From Paracoccaceae bacterium (GTDB lineage Bacteria; Pseudomonadota; Alphaproteobacteria; Rhodobacterales; Rhodobacteraceae), in assembly GCA_011620265.1 (NCBI GenBank), contig WOZM01000134.1:1-40840 (forward strand): a DNA stretch of 40,840 nucleotides, given 5' to 3'. Of this stretch, positions 16,375 through 26,354 are shown one piece after another. Below the pieces are notes generated by a model. The model ran no database searches and was not told where the DNA came from. It saw only the letters and a list, made by a program, of their open reading frames with translations. Position 1 is the first letter of the stretch. Each line of letters starts with the position of its first letter. The translations under genes were made by a program, and so were the position numbers.

Positions 16375-17490
16375 ATGACACCTTCTTCCGCATCGCCCGA
16401 CAAACCGGTCCGGCCGTTCAGTGATCGGGACTTGCCGCATGGCAACAGCAGCCAAGACGGCGATGTCCAATCCGGCAGCCAGGATGACGAACGGCTGACT
16501 CCGGCGGACTGGACGCGGATGCTGGCAGGATATCAACGGCCGATCCCCTCCCGTAGCATTTTCGAACTGGCAGTCACCCTGGTGCCATTCTTCGCGATAT
16601 GGGCGGTGGCCTGGTGGATGCTGACGATCAGCACCCCGCTGGCGCTGGCCTTGGCGCTGGCGAACGCGGCCTTCCTCGTCCGCCTGTTCATCATCCAGCA
16701 CGATTGCGGGCACGGGTCCCTTTTCCGCAATCGGCGCCTATGTGACTGGATCGGCCGTGGGCTCGGCGTCCTCACGCTGACGCCCTATGACGTCTGGCGC
16801 AGGACCCACGCGATTCACCACGCCACGGCAGGCAATCTGGACCGGCGGGGTATCGGTGACATCCCGATACTGACGGTCAGGGAGTACCGGGAGAAGGGAT
16901 GGCTCGGCCGGGGCCTCTATCGCCTCGTCCGGAATCCCGTCATCCTGTTCGGAGTGGTGCCGTTCTACACCTTCTTCCTGCAGAACCGGCTGCCCGTCCA
17001 CCTGATGCGGTCCGGCAGGCGCTTCTGGCTGAGTGCGATGGCGACAAACGCCGTCATCGGCCTCGCCCTGACGGTGATCGTCTGGCTGGGCGGTTGGGAT
17101 GTCCTGCTGTTCGTGTTCCTGCCGACGATGCTTCTGGGCGCGATCGCCGGCATGTGGTTCTTCTACGTCCAGCACCAGTTCGAGGAAACCAGCTGGCAGC
17201 ACGAGGACGACTGGAACATCCGGGAGGCGGCCCTTTACGGCAGTTCGCACTATGCGCTGCCCGGCATCCTGCGCTGGATCACCGCGAATATCGGCGTCCA
17301 CCACGTGCATCATCTGGCCTGCCGAATCCCGTTCTATCGCCTACCCGAGGTGATCAAGGATCATGGGACTCTGGAACAGACCAGGCGCATCACGCTTCGG
17401 GAAAGCTTCCGCTGTGCGCGGCTGCACCTTTGGGACGAGAAGAGCCGCAGGCTTCTGTCGTTCGCAGAGGCCCGGGCACTTTCCGTCTGA
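16375..17490 (+). CDS. Membrane fatty acid desaturase
   Basis: A 371-residue integral-membrane di-iron desaturase. The three histidine boxes are all present: HDCGH at 109-113, HAIHH at 145-149 and HHVHH at 309-313. Hydrophobic segments lie at about 62-85, 88-108, 190-205, 222-240 and 242-265, placing the boxes on the cytoplasmic side as in the acyl-lipid delta-12/omega-6 type group. It would introduce a double bond into membrane-lipid acyl chains using O2 and a ferredoxin-like donor. The first 50 residues are polar and low-complexity, unlike the core. AAAGGAG at 16357-16363 precedes ATG 16375. Regiospecificity cannot be read from sequence. Confidence 0.9.
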   Translation: MTPSSASPDKPVRPFSDRDLPHGNSSQDGDVQSGSQDDERLTPADWTRMLAGYQRPIPSRSIFELAVTLVPFFAIWAVAWWMLTISTPLALALALANAAFLVRLFIIQHDCGHGSLFRNRRLCDWIGRGLGVLTLTPYDVWRRTHAIHHATAGNLDRRGIGDIPILTVREYREKGWLGRGLYRLVRNPVILFGVVPFYTFFLQNRLPVHLMRSGRRFWLSAMATNAVIGLALTVIVWLGGWDVLLFVFLPTMLLGAIAGMWFFYVQHQFEETSWQHEDDWNIREAALYGSSHYALPGILRWITANIGVHHVHHLACRIPFYRLPEVIKDHGTLEQTRRITLRESFRCARLHLWDEKSRRLLSFAEARALSV

Positions 17491-17957
17491 GCCTTGCGCA
17501 ATATGTGTCGACGGCGGAGCAAAAACCGGCCACGCAGCTCCGGTCAGGAAAATGGCCAGACACAGAAGGACCTGCATCAGCACTTTCCCGGCATCGTTTC
17601 GGACGTCACGGGGCTTTGATGATGTGACCGCCCCGCGACGACATAGATGTGCCAGGGCGGGTCTGCTGGGGAAACACTTGAAAGGGTCGCGCTTCGTCAT
17701 GGCCCAAGCGACGAAACCGCCCTGCCCGCCTCAACTCCATTCCTTCTGGCAAAGCCGTCAGAAAAACTTTGTCTAGTGAATGCGATGGCAGACCACCACA
17801 AGATATTGTCGTATGAATTTCACTTGCCAAACGGACATATTGGCTATTCCCTTGCGGTGCCCGGTCAAAAGCGGGAGGCACGCCCGAAACGGGACGTCAG
17901 GCCAGGAAACACGCGACGGGGCGGAACCCCGCACCCCAACAATCAGGAAACGTAGAT
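17491..17957. other. Intergenic region before the ABC importer operon
   Basis: These 467 bases hold no gene I can support. They should contain the promoter of the importer operon. The clearest structure is GCCAA-N9-TTGGC at 17826-17844, an inverted repeat of the size bound by LysR- or LacI-type regulators. A ribosome site AGGAAA lies at 17945-17950, 7 bases before the start at 17958. Confidence 0.5.
17826..17844. promoter_or_regulatory. Inverted-repeat operator candidate
   Basis: GCCAA and TTGGC are separated by 9 bases about 115 bases upstream of the binding-protein gene. The spacing suits a dimeric repressor or a LysR-type activator. No regulator gene is adjacent to the operon, and I cannot show binding. 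Confidence 0.3.
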
Positions 17958-19061
17958 ATGTCAATCACACATAAATTTGCGATGACCGTCAGCGCCGCAG
18001 CGCTTCTGGTTTCGAGCGGCGCGCGGGCTCAGACGATGGAAGAGCTGGTCGCGGCTGCCAACGCCGAAGGAATGCTGACCACTATCGCCTTGCCGCATGA
18101 CTGGTGCGGCTACGGCGCGGTGATCGACGGCTTCAAGGCGAAGTATCCCGGCATCACCGTGAACGAGCTGAACCCCGATGCGGGGTCGGCTGACGAAATC
18201 GAGGCGATCAAGGCCAACAAGGACAACACCGGCCCGCAGGCGCCCGACGTCATCGACGTGGGTCTGGCCTTCGGCCCGTCCTCGAAAGCCGAGGGGCTGA
18301 CACAACCCTACAAGGTCTCGACCTGGGATTCGATTCCCGACAGCGCCAAGGATGCCGATGGCTACTGGTATGGCGATTACTACGGGGTGATGTCTTTCCT
18401 GGTGAACAAAGACCTCGTCGCCAACACGCCGGCCGACTGGTCGGATCTGTTGAAGCCGGAATATGCGGGCTCAGTCGCTCTGGCGGGCGATCCGCGCGCT
18501 TCGAACCAGGCGATTCTGGCGGTGCTGTCCGCAGGTCTTGCCAATGGTGGCGCCTCGGGCAAGGACGCCGGCGAAAAGGGTCTGGCGTTCTTTGCCGACA
18601 TGAACAAGGCGGGCAATTTCGTACCGGTTATCGGCAAGGCCGGCACCGTGGCCCAGGGCGCAACCCCGATCGTCGCGATGTGGGACTACAACGCGCTGGC
18701 CGCGAAAGACACGCTTGCCGGCAACCCGCCGGTCGAGGTGATCATCCCGGCGTCGGGGACACTCGCGGGCGTTTATGTGCAGGCCATCAGCGCCTATGCA
18801 CCGCACCCGAACGCGGCAAAACTCTGGATGGAATATCTCTATTCGGATGAAGGTCAGCTTGGCTGGCTGGCTGGATATTGCCACCCGATCCGCTTCAACG
18901 ACATGGTTGCACGTGGTGTGGTGCCGCAGGACCTGCTCGACAAGCTGCCGCCGGCGGATGGCTATGCCAAGGCCTACTTCCCGACGCTGGATGAGGTGAA
19001 CGCCAACAAGGAAGCCGTTGTTGCTGGATGGGACGCCGTCGTCGGCGCCAACGTCCAGTAA
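17958..19061 (+). CDS. ABC transporter periplasmic substrate-binding protein
   Basis: A 367-residue secreted binding protein. Residues 1-24 form a Sec signal peptide with a likely cleavage after ARA (before QTMEE). The mature protein has the type II periplasmic-binding fold seen in the iron/polyamine/phosphonate group: YYGVMSFLVNKDLV, TPADWSDLLKPEYAGSVAL, then ANGG and LWMEYLYSDEGQ. Two cysteines in the mature chain could pair. It heads an importer operon with two permeases and an ATPase. The substrate could be ferric ion, a polyamine or a phosphonate; sequence alone does not decide. A strong hairpin follows the stop and may raise its level over the permeases. Confidence 0.9.
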   Translation: MSITHKFAMTVSAAALLVSSGARAQTMEELVAAANAEGMLTTIALPHDWCGYGAVIDGFKAKYPGITVNELNPDAGSADEIEAIKANKDNTGPQAPDVIDVGLAFGPSSKAEGLTQPYKVSTWDSIPDSAKDADGYWYGDYYGVMSFLVNKDLVANTPADWSDLLKPEYAGSVALAGDPRASNQAILAVLSAGLANGGASGKDAGEKGLAFFADMNKAGNFVPVIGKAGTVAQGATPIVAMWDYNALAAKDTLAGNPPVEVIIPASGTLAGVYVQAISAYAPHPNAAKLWMEYLYSDEGQLGWLAGYCHPIRFNDMVARGVVPQDLLDKLPPADGYAKAYFPTLDEVNANKEAVVAGWDAVVGANVQ

Positions 19062-19076
19062 CTTGACGGATCGAAC

Positions 19077-19107
19077 GGCCCGCCCCGGGCGATGCGTGGG
19101 GCGGGCC
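19077..19107 (+). terminator. Hairpin between binding protein and permease genes
   Basis: A perfect 10-base-pair stem, GGCCCGCCCC at 19077-19086 with its complement at 19098-19107, has an 11-base loop and is followed by TTGTTT. It begins 15 bases after the binding-protein stop. It probably works as a partial terminator or 3'-end stabiliser that keeps binding protein in excess over the membrane subunits, as is common in such operons. Confidence 0.7.
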
Positions 19108-19136
19108 TTGTTTCCAGGTCCCCACGCCGAGGCTCG

Positions 19137-20033
19137 ATGTCCAGACCGTCCCCATCACCTGTCGGCCCGAGGCGCGTGCCACTACGCGAAAGGCTGCCGT
19201 TGCATTGGCTAGGACTGGTGCCGTTCCTGACTTTCGTGACGCTGTTCCTGATCCTGCCAACGCTCTACATCGTTGTCGGCGCATTTCGCGCGCAGGGCGG
19301 TGGCTTCACACTTGATAATATCACCGGGTTGAACACCGCCTCGATCCGCTCGGCCTATTGGGTGTCGATCAAGATTTCGCTGGCCTCTGCCTCGCTCGGA
19401 TGCCTTGTGGGCTTCTGCATGGCGGCCGCGATGACACTGGGCGACTTGCCAAAATTCGTGCGCGGCCCGCTGCTGACCTTTTCCGGCGTGGCCTCTAACT
19501 TCGCCGGCGTGCCGCTGGCCTTCGCGTTTCTGGCCACTCTGGGTCCTATCGGACTGGTGACGGTGTTTCTGCGCACCAATCTTGGCATTGATCTGCGGGC
19601 GATGGGTTTCAACATCCTCAGCTTCTGGGGCCTGACGATCACCTACCTTTTCTTCCAGATTCCGCTGATGATCCTGATCATCACCCCTGCCCTTGACGGG
19701 TTGAAGCGCGAGTGGCGCGAAGCCGCCGCCATTCTGGGTGCCACGGGCCCGCAATACTGGCGGATGGTGGCCTTCCCGATCCTGTTCCCTTCAATACTCG
19801 GCACGATGGCTCTGCTGTTCGCCAATTCGTTCGGCGCCGTCGCCACCGCGATTGCGCTGACCGGGTCGTCGCTGAACATCGTTCCGATCCTGCTTTTCGC
19901 GCAGATCCGCGGCGACGTGCTGGGCAATCCCTATCTCGGCTACGCGCTGGCCTTCGGGATGATCATCGTCACCGGTATCGCCAACACGATCTACATCGTC
20001 TTGCGGGCGCGCTCCGAGAGGTGGCAGAAATGA
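19137..20033 (+). CDS. ABC importer permease subunit 1
   Basis: A 298-residue inner-membrane permease with about six helices, starting after a charged N-terminus (first helix about 25-50, LVPFLTFVTLFLILPTLYIVV). The EAA loop that contacts the ATPase reads EWREAAAILGATGPQYWRMVAFPIL. It belongs to the binding-protein-dependent permeases of the polyamine/iron type (PotB/FbpB-like). I start at ATG 19137, with GAGG just upstream; an in-frame ATG at 19092 lies inside the preceding hairpin. The stop overlaps the second permease start by 4 bases. Confidence 0.9.
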   Translation: MSRPSPSPVGPRRVPLRERLPLHWLGLVPFLTFVTLFLILPTLYIVVGAFRAQGGGFTLDNITGLNTASIRSAYWVSIKISLASASLGCLVGFCMAAAMTLGDLPKFVRGPLLTFSGVASNFAGVPLAFAFLATLGPIGLVTVFLRTNLGIDLRAMGFNILSFWGLTITYLFFQIPLMILIITPALDGLKREWREAAAILGATGPQYWRMVAFPILFPSILGTMALLFANSFGAVATAIALTGSSLNIVPILLFAQIRGDVLGNPYLGYALAFGMIIVTGIANTIYIVLRARSERWQK

Positions 20034-20812
20034 CCCGCATCGCCGCCTGGGGCGCCATTGCACTGGGAATGCTGTATTTCCTGATGCCACTGGTTGGCAT
20101 GGCCGAGTTTTCGCTGAAGATGCGGCGCGGTGTCTATTCGCTTGATGCCTACGCTCGCGTTCTTGGCGATCCGAAGTTTCAGGAGACATTTGGCTATTCG
20201 GTGGTGATGGCGATCTTCACCATCCTCTTCGGCGTGCTTCTGGTCGTGCCCACTGCCTATTGGGTGCGGCTGAAGCTTCCTGGCGCACGGCCCTATATCG
20301 AGTTCGTCACCCTCCTGCCGCTGGTGATCCCCGCCATCGTCGTAGTCTTCGGTTATATCCGGCTTTACAACACGTCCAGCTGGCTGCCTCTCACCGGCAC
20401 CGCGATGGGAACGAACATCTTGCTGATGTTCGGCTACACAACCCTCGCGCTGCCTTACATGTACCGCGCCGTCGATACCGGGCTGCGCACGATTGATGTC
20501 GCCACGATGACCGAGGCCGCGCAAAGCCTCGGTGCCGGCTGGATCACGATCCTGGCGCGAATCATTCTGCCGAACGTGCTGGTCGCGGTGCTGTCGGGCG
20601 CCTTCCTGACTTTCGCGATCGTCATCGGCGAGTTCACCATGGCCGCCCTGCTGAACCGCCCGGCCTTTGGCCCCTACATGCAGCTTCTCGGCGCCAACCG
20701 CGCTTATGAGCCTGCGGCCCTTGCGGTGATCGCCTTCGCCATAACGTGGGCCTGCATGGGCCTGATCCAGCTGGTCACCCGCCTCTCCAAACACGATAGA
20801 GCGAGAAACTGA
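20030..20812 (+). CDS. ABC importer permease subunit 2
   Basis: A 260-residue inner-membrane permease, the PotC-like partner of the preceding subunit. Helices include residues about 5-25, 55-80, 90-110, 130-150, 180-205 and 225-250. Its EAA loop reads EAAQSLGAGWITILARIILPNV. ATG 20030 overlaps the first permease stop (ATGA), and its own stop overlaps the ATPase start (TGATG), so the three membrane-complex genes are tightly coupled. Confidence 0.9.
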   Translation: MTRIAAWGAIALGMLYFLMPLVGMAEFSLKMRRGVYSLDAYARVLGDPKFQETFGYSVVMAIFTILFGVLLVVPTAYWVRLKLPGARPYIEFVTLLPLVIPAIVVVFGYIRLYNTSSWLPLTGTAMGTNILLMFGYTTLALPYMYRAVDTGLRTIDVATMTEAAQSLGAGWITILARIILPNVLVAVLSGAFLTFAIVIGEFTMAALLNRPAFGPYMQLLGANRAYEPAALAVIAFAITWACMGLIQLVTRLSKHDRARN

Positions 20813-21870
20813 TGTCCTTCCTGAAGCTCTCGCATCTCGAAAAGTCCTTCGGCCCGAACCGGGTAGTGAAGGATTTCAACCTCGACGTCGCCAAGGGCGA
20901 GTTCGTGTCGCTTCTGGGCCCATCGGGGTGCGGCAAGACCACGGTGCTGCGGATGGTCGCGGGCTTTGAAAGCGTCACGTCCGGCGGCATCAGTATCGAT
21001 GGTCAGGACGTCGTCGGCCAGCGCCCGAACCAGCGCAACATCGGCATGGTTTTTCAGGCCTATGCCCTGTTCCCCAACCTGACGGTCGCACAGAATGTTG
21101 GCTTCGGCCTGCGCGTCAAAGGCGTCGCGCACGATGCGGCGTCGGCCCGCGTGCACGAGATGCTGACGCTCATCGGCCTGCCCGACCTCGGCAACCGCTA
21201 TCCGTTCCAACTGTCTGGCGGCCAACAGCAGCGCGTGGCACTCGCGCGCGCCCTCGCCCCCAGCCCGCAGGTTTTGCTTCTGGACGAGCCGCTCTCGGCG
21301 CTCGACGCCAAGATCCGCGTCAGCCTGCGCACCGAGATCCGCGAGATCCAGAAAGAACTTGGCATCACGACGATCTTCGTGACCCATGACCAGGAAGAAG
21401 CGCTGTCGATGTCGGACCGGATCGTGGTCATGCACAAAGGCATCGCCGATCAGGTCGGAACCCCTTTCGATATCTACAATCGCCCAACGACGCGCTTTGT
21501 CGCGGGCTTCGTCGGCACACTAAACCAGTTTGATGCCACCCTGATCGACCCGACCAACGGAAGCGTCGAAATCGCCGGCACCAAAGTCGCGCTCGCCCGC
21601 ACGATCAATGCACGGGAAGGCGCCAAGATCGGCCTCGCGCTACGGCCCGAGGCAATTCACCTGGGCCGGGCCGCGGGCCGTGATGTCGTGCTGCCCGGCA
21701 ACATCCGCGACGTTCATTTCATGGGCTCCGTAATCCGCATCACGGTAAATTTCGCCGGCGGCCAGATCTCGCTGGACACGTTCAACCGCCCCAGTGCGCC
21801 ACCGCCGGAACGCGGCGCGGCGGTTGTACTCAGCGCGAATGCCACAGATTTCATCGTTCTGAGCGACTAA
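20812..21870 (+). CDS. ABC importer ATP-binding subunit
   Basis: A 352-residue ATPase of the PotA/FbpC type. Walker A is GPSGCGKT at 36-43, the Q-loop lies near FQAYALF (81-87), the signature LSGGQ is at 134-138, Walker B ends in LLLDE at 155-159, and the switch His follows in VTHDQEEA. A C-terminal TOBE-type domain (about 240-350) has the pattern ALRPEAIHLG. It powers the importer formed with the two upstream permeases. The stop codon lies inside the MITE-like repeat that starts at 21867, so the repeat has inserted at, or supplied, the last bases of the gene. Confidence 0.93.
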   Translation: MSFLKLSHLEKSFGPNRVVKDFNLDVAKGEFVSLLGPSGCGKTTVLRMVAGFESVTSGGISIDGQDVVGQRPNQRNIGMVFQAYALFPNLTVAQNVGFGLRVKGVAHDAASARVHEMLTLIGLPDLGNRYPFQLSGGQQQRVALARALAPSPQVLLLDEPLSALDAKIRVSLRTEIREIQKELGITTIFVTHDQEEALSMSDRIVVMHKGIADQVGTPFDIYNRPTTRFVAGFVGTLNQFDATLIDPTNGSVEIAGTKVALARTINAREGAKIGLALRPEAIHLGRAAGRDVVLPGNIRDVHFMGSVIRITVNFAGGQISLDTFNRPSAPPPERGAAVVLSANATDFIVLSD

Positions 21871-21961
21871 AGCGTTTCGGGTTCGTGTTGAATCAGAATT
21901 CGAACCTTTTTCGTTCGAATTCTGATACTTGCCGCCTCGACATAGGCCGGAGGCGCTTTAG
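21867..21961. repeat. MITE-like element, copy 1
   Basis: A 95-base element with inverted ends CTAAAGCG and CGCTTTAG and a central hairpin: 14-base arms (21892-21905 and 21913-21926) around a 7-base loop. The left half resembles the inverted right half of the element at 32689-32786. It holds the ATPase stop codon and could end its transcript. No transposase is encoded; small palindromic elements like this are moved in trans. Confidence 0.65.
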
Positions 21962-21992
21962 CCGGAAATTTGCAAATAAAATCAAGGACAAG

Positions 21993-22068
<76 letters not shown>

Positions 22069-22139
22069 GCACCGGGTGCTCATGTGGCCCAGCGACGCGG
22101 CGTTGTCAAGCGCGCGGCGGCGGGAGAGAGACAGATTCT

Positions 22140-22586
22140 TCAGGCTGCGGCGCCGGCCTTCGAGCGGACGAAAGCCTCGATCTCGGCCGCCGGCCGCGCG
22201 CCGGGCAGCCGTGCCACCTCGCGGCCCTTGTGCCAGAGGATCAGCAGCGGAATGCCCCGGATGCCGAGCCGCTGCGACACCGCCGGATGATCCTGCGTGT
22301 CGATCTTGGCGAAGCGCGCCCGGCCCTTCAGCGCCTGCGCGGCTTTCGCGAATTCGGGCGCCATCATCCGGCACGGCCCGCACCAGGGCGCCCAGTAGTC
22401 GACGATCAGCGGCAACTCGTCGCCGCGCGTCAGCTTGTCATGGGTGGCCAGATCAAGCTCGGCGACCTTGCCGCTCACCAAGGGATCGCCGCAAGACCCG
22501 CATTTCGGCCCCTCGGCCAGCCGCGTCGCCGGCACCCGGTTCGCCTGCCCGCAGGTCGCACAGACCAGTTTCACGGCATCGGCCAT
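22140..22586 (-). CDS. trxC: Thioredoxin 2 (zinc-containing)
   Basis: A 148-residue cytoplasmic thioredoxin. The N-terminus carries two CxxC pairs (C9/C12 and C29/C32) that bind zinc in the TrxC group. The thioredoxin domain follows, with the active site WCGPC at 68-72 and the cis-proline region [10 protein letters not shown]. It reduces protein disulfides and is typically linked to oxidative stress. ATG 22586 begins [13 protein letters not shown], the normal TrxC start. Confidence 0.93.
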   Translation of the reverse strand: MADAVKLVCATCGQANRVPATRLAEGPKCGSCGDPLVSGKVAELDLATHDKLTRGDELPLIVDYWAPWCGPCRMMAPEFAKAAQALKGRARFAKIDTQDHPAVSQRLGIRGIPLLILWHKGREVARLPGARPAAEIEAFVRSKAGAAA

Positions 22587-22646
22587 GACATCACCTCACA
22601 TTCCGTTCGGGGAATATATCGGAAGCCGCGTCGCCTTCCGCAAGGG

Positions 22647-22964
22647 TCAGAGCAGGTCTTCCTCCTCGCCGGTCACATCTACGCCCAGCGCCTCGAGCCC
22701 GGCCTCGAGGTTCTCGGCCAGATGCGGCATGCCCATCAGGTAGTCCTCGGTCGGCGTGGTGGCCTCGGTCACCGCGGTCTCGACCGCCTGGTCGAATTCC
22801 TCGGCCTCGAACGAGCCGCGCCCGATCCAGGCGATCGCCGTCAGCTGCGCCTTGTCGTCGGTGTTGAGGCCGGCGATGAACTCGTGAAGCTGGGTTTCCG
22901 CGACGGATCCTTCGCGGGCCAGAAGGATGATCTGAACGACGGTGGCCGGGGTGATCTCCAACAT
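22647..22964 (-). CDS. DUF3775 domain protein
   Basis: A 105-residue acidic protein matching my memory of the DUF3775 family, common in alphaproteobacteria and of unknown function. It opens MLEITPATVVQIILLARE and has the segment LTAIAWIGRGSFEAEEFD, followed by an acidic C-terminus. It is soluble, with no signal peptide. I start at ATG 22964, which has AGGAAAGGGA upstream; an in-frame extension to 23006 lacks such a site. A run of ten G bases lies at 23043-23052 between this gene and gcvP. Confidence 0.78.
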   Translation of the reverse strand: MLEITPATVVQIILLAREGSVAETQLHEFIAGLNTDDKAQLTAIAWIGRGSFEAEEFDQAVETAVTEATTPTEDYLMGMPHLAENLEAGLEALGVDVTGEEEDLL

Positions 22965-23132
22965 CGGCGCTGTCCCTTTCCTGTTCCTGTCCGCAGAGAA
23001 AACCATGGCGGCCGGGCCCGCACCTTGTCCAGGATCAATCGCGGGGGGGGGGCGTGTCCTGCCTCCGCCCCGACGCGCGTAGGGACGAAGGCACTACGGA
23101 AAAACTACACGAAAACGACGGGCGCGGGACGG

Positions 23133-25982
23133 CTATTCGGCCGCGTCCATGTAGCTTTCGACCGGCGGGCAGACGCAGACGAGGTGCCGGTCGCCGTAGA
23201 CGTTGTCGACCCGTCCGACCGGCGGCCAGTACTTGTCCACCCGGAAGGCTCCGGGCGGGAAGCAGCCCTGTTCGCGGCTGTAGGGCCGGTCCCAGTCGCC
23301 GATCAGCGCATTGACCGTGTGGGGCGCGTGTTTCAGCGGATTGTTCTCCGCGTCGATCTCGCCCTTCTCGATCGCCGCGATCTCCTCGCGGATCGCGAGC
23401 ATCGCGGTGATGAAGCGGTCGAGCTCGGCCTTGGTCTCCGATTCCGTCGGCTCCACCATCAGCGTGCCGGCCACCGGCCAGCTCATTGTCGGTGCGTGAA
23501 AACCGTTGTCGATCAGGCGCTTGGCGATGTCGTCCACGGTGACATGGGCGCTGTCCGCGAAGGGCCGCGTGTCGAGGATGCATTCATGCGCGACCCGGCC
23601 CTGCCGGCCCTTGAAGAGCACGCCGTAGGCGCCTTCGAGCCGCTTGGCGATGTAGTTGGCATTGAGGATCGCCACCTTGGTCGCCTGCGTCAGCCCGGCC
23701 CCGCCCATCATCAGGATATAGGCCCAGGAAATCGGCAGGATCGAGGCCGAGCCATGCGGGGCCGCACTGACCGGCCCCTCGCTGCCGCCGGTCTCCGGGT
23801 GCCCCGGCAGATGCGGGGCGAGGTGCGCCTTGACGCCGATCGGCCCCATGCCGGGCCCGCCGCCGCCATGCGGGATGCAGAAGGTCTTGTGGAGGTTGAG
23901 GTGGCTGACATCGCCGCCCAGATCGCCCGGCCGGACGAGGCCGACCATCGCGTTCATGTTGGCGCCGTCGATATAGACCTGGCCGCCAAATTCGTGTGTG
24001 ATTTCACAGACTTCGCGCACCGTCTCCTCGAAGACGCCATGGGTCGAGGGATAGGTGATCATGCAGGCGGCAAGGTTGCCGCCCGCCGCTTCCGCCTTGG
24101 CGCGGAAATCCTCGACATCGATATCGCCGTTCTCGGCCGATTTCACCACGACGACCTTCATCCCCGCCATCTGCGCCGAGGCGGGGTTGGTGCCATGCGC
24201 CGAGACCGGGATCAGGCAGATGTCGCGGTGCCCCTGCCCCCGCGCCTCGTGCCAGGCCTGGATGGTCAGAAGGCCGGCATACTCGCCCTGCGCGCCGGAA
24301 TTCGGCTGCAGGCTCATCGCGTCATACCCGGTGATCGTGCAGAGCTTTTCCGACAGGTCGTGGAAGAGTTCGGCATAGCCTTGCGTCTGTTCGGCGGGCG
24401 CGAAGGGATGGAGGTTGGAAAACTCCGGCCATGTGATCGGCATCATCTCGGCGGCGGCATTCAGCTTCATCGTGCAGGATCCCAAGGGGATCATCGCCCG
24501 GTCCAGCGCCAGATCGCGGTCGGCCAACCGGCGCATGTAGCGCATCATCTCGGTCTCGGCCCGGTTCATGTGGAAGACCGGATGGGTCAGGTACTCCGAC
24601 TCGCGCAAAAGCGCGTCCGGAATCCGGTAATGCACGGTGAAATCGTCGTCCTTGCGGTCGATCCCGAAGGCCCGCCAGAGCCGCTGGACCGTGTCGCGCC
24701 GTGTCGTCTCGTCGAGCGAGATGCCAAGCTTCGTGTCGCCGATCTTGCGCAGGTTGATCCGCTCCTTCCGCGCCGCCTTCAGGATCACCCCCTGCATCGG
24801 GCCGACTTCGACGGTGATCGTGTCGAAGAAATGCTTCGGGCTGACCTTGTAGCCCGCCGCCTCGAGCCCCCGCGCCACCCGCACCGCCTTGCGGTGAATG
24901 CGTTGGGCGATGGCCTTCAGCCCCTCGGGTCCGTGGAATACCGCATAGAACGAGGCCATGTTGGCCAGAAGCGCCTGCGCGGTGCAGACGTTCGACGTGG
25001 CCTTTTCGCGGCGGATATGCTGCTCGCGGGTCTGCAAGCTGAGGCGATAGGCCTTGCCGCCCTGCGCGTCGATGGAGACGCCGACGATGCGGCCGGGCAT
25101 GGAGCGCTTGTGTTCGTCCTTGCAGGCCATATAGGCCGCCGACGGCCCGCCGAACCCCATCGGCACGCCGAACCGCTGGGTGGAGCCGACCGCGATATCC
25201 GCCCCCATCGCCCCCGGTTCCTTGAGGATCGTCAACGCGAGCGGGTCGGCGATGACGATGCCGACGGCATTGGCGGCGTGGAGCCTCGCGATATGGTCGG
25301 AGAAATCGGTCAGGTGGCCGTAGGTGCCGGGATACTGGAAGATCGCGCCAAAGACCTTGTCCGCCTCGATCCTGTCGGGATTGCCGACGATCACCTCGAT
25401 GCCGAGGGGCGCGGCCCGCGTCTGCATCACCGCGATATTCTGCGGGTGGCAGTTCTCGTCGACGAAGAAGGCCGTCGCCTTCGACTTCGCCACCCGCTGC
25501 GCCATCGTCATGGCTTCCGCCGCCGCCGTCGCCTCATCGAGAAGCGACGCATTGGCGATTTCCAGGCCGGTGAGGTCGCAGACCATGGTCTGGTAGTTCA
25601 GCAGCGCCTCGAGCCGGCCCTGGCTGATCTCGGGCTGGTAAGGCGTGTAGGCGGTGTACCAGGCGGGATTCTCAAGGATGTTGCGCTGGATCGCCGGCGG
25701 GCAGACGGTGCCGTAGAAGCCCTGCCCGATCATCGTGGTGAAGACCTTGTTCTTCTTCGCCACCTGCCGCATGAACCACAAAAGCTCGCGTTCGGACTTG
25801 GGCTTGCCGAAGTCGAGGGGCTTCTCCTGCCGCAGGCTTTTGGGGATCGTCTGGTCGATCAGTTCGTCCAGATCCTTCACCCCCAGCACCTTGAACATCT
25901 CTTCCATCTCGGCCGGCGACGGGCCGATATGGCGGCGGTTGGCGAAGTCGTAGGGCAGGTATCCGGTGGGGGTGAAGGGCAT
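23133..25982 (-). CDS. gcvP: Glycine dehydrogenase (decarboxylating), P-protein
   Basis: The 949-residue P-protein of the glycine cleavage system, in the fused full-length form. It decarboxylates glycine on pyridoxal phosphate and loads the methylamine group on the lipoyl arm of GcvH. The PLP lysine is K699 in [18 protein letters not shown]. The N-terminus [11 protein letters not shown] and the segment [19 protein letters not shown] are family hallmarks. It follows gcvH by 12 bases and is the last gene of the riboswitch-controlled gcvTHP operon. Confidence 0.97.
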   Translation of the reverse strand: MPFTPTGYLPYDFANRRHIGPSPAEMEEMFKVLGVKDLDELIDQTIPKSLRQEKPLDFGKPKSERELLWFMRQVAKKNKVFTTMIGQGFYGTVCPPAIQRNILENPAWYTAYTPYQPEISQGRLEALLNYQTMVCDLTGLEIANASLLDEATAAAEAMTMAQRVAKSKATAFFVDENCHPQNIAVMQTRAAPLGIEVIVGNPDRIEADKVFGAIFQYPGTYGHLTDFSDHIARLHAANAVGIVIADPLALTILKEPGAMGADIAVGSTQRFGVPMGFGGPSAAYMACKDEHKRSMPGRIVGVSIDAQGGKAYRLSLQTREQHIRREKATSNVCTAQALLANMASFYAVFHGPEGLKAIAQRIHRKAVRVARGLEAAGYKVSPKHFFDTITVEVGPMQGVILKAARKERINLRKIGDTKLGISLDETTRRDTVQRLWRAFGIDRKDDDFTVHYRIPDALLRESEYLTHPVFHMNRAETEMMRYMRRLADRDLALDRAMIPLGSCTMKLNAAAEMMPITWPEFSNLHPFAPAEQTQGYAELFHDLSEKLCTITGYDAMSLQPNSGAQGEYAGLLTIQAWHEARGQGHRDICLIPVSAHGTNPASAQMAGMKVVVVKSAENGDIDVEDFRAKAEAAGGNLAACMITYPSTHGVFEETVREVCEITHEFGGQVYIDGANMNAMVGLVRPGDLGGDVSHLNLHKTFCIPHGGGGPGMGPIGVKAHLAPHLPGHPETGGSEGPVSAAPHGSASILPISWAYILMMGGAGLTQATKVAILNANYIAKRLEGAYGVLFKGRQGRVAHECILDTRPFADSAHVTVDDIAKRLIDNGFHAPTMSWPVAGTLMVEPTESETKAELDRFITAMLAIREEIAAIEKGEIDAENNPLKHAPHTVNALIGDWDRPYSREQGCFPPGAFRVDKYWPPVGRVDNVYGDRHLVCVCPPVESYMDAAE

Positions 25983-25994
25983 CTTGGGGCGTCC

Positions 25995-26354
25995 TTATCC
26001 GATCAGGTCCTTGTAGGCGGCCTCGTCCATCATCGCGTCGAGCGCGGAAAGATCGGCCACCTTCATCTTGAAGAACCAGGCCTTGCCGGTCGGGTCCTCG
26101 TTCACCATGCCGGGATTGTCGGCGACATCGGCATTCACCTCGACGATCTCGCCGTCGAGCGGGGCCGAGATATCCGACGCGGCCTTCACGCTTTCGATGA
26201 CGACGATCTCGTCGCCCTTCGACACGGCGCGGCCGGGCTCCGGCAGTTCGACGAAGACCACGTCGCCGAGCTGTTCGGAAGCGTGATCGGTGATGCCGAC
26301 GACGACCAGATCGCCTTCGACGCGGAGCCATTCATGATCTTCGGTATACTTCAT
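25995..26354 (-). CDS. gcvH: Glycine cleavage system H protein
   Basis: A 119-residue lipoyl carrier. The lipoylated lysine is K57 in [10 protein letters not shown], and the glycine-rich turns and the C-terminal segment [12 protein letters not shown] are typical. It shuttles the methylamine intermediate between GcvP, GcvT and lipoamide dehydrogenase. It lies 18 bases after gcvT and 12 before gcvP on one transcript. Confidence 0.97.
   Translation of the reverse strand: MKYTEDHEWLRVEGDLVVVGITDHASEQLGDVVFVELPEPGRAVSKGDEIVVIESVKAASDISAPLDGEIVEVNADVADNPGMVNEDPTGKAWFFKMKVADLSALDAMMDEAAYKDLIG

Noticed and set aside
17341-17700. Minus-strand frame with a signal-peptide-like stretch MQVLLCLAIFLTGAAW
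   Set aside because: Tempting small secreted protein, but it overlaps the end of the desaturase and has no ribosome site that I can see.
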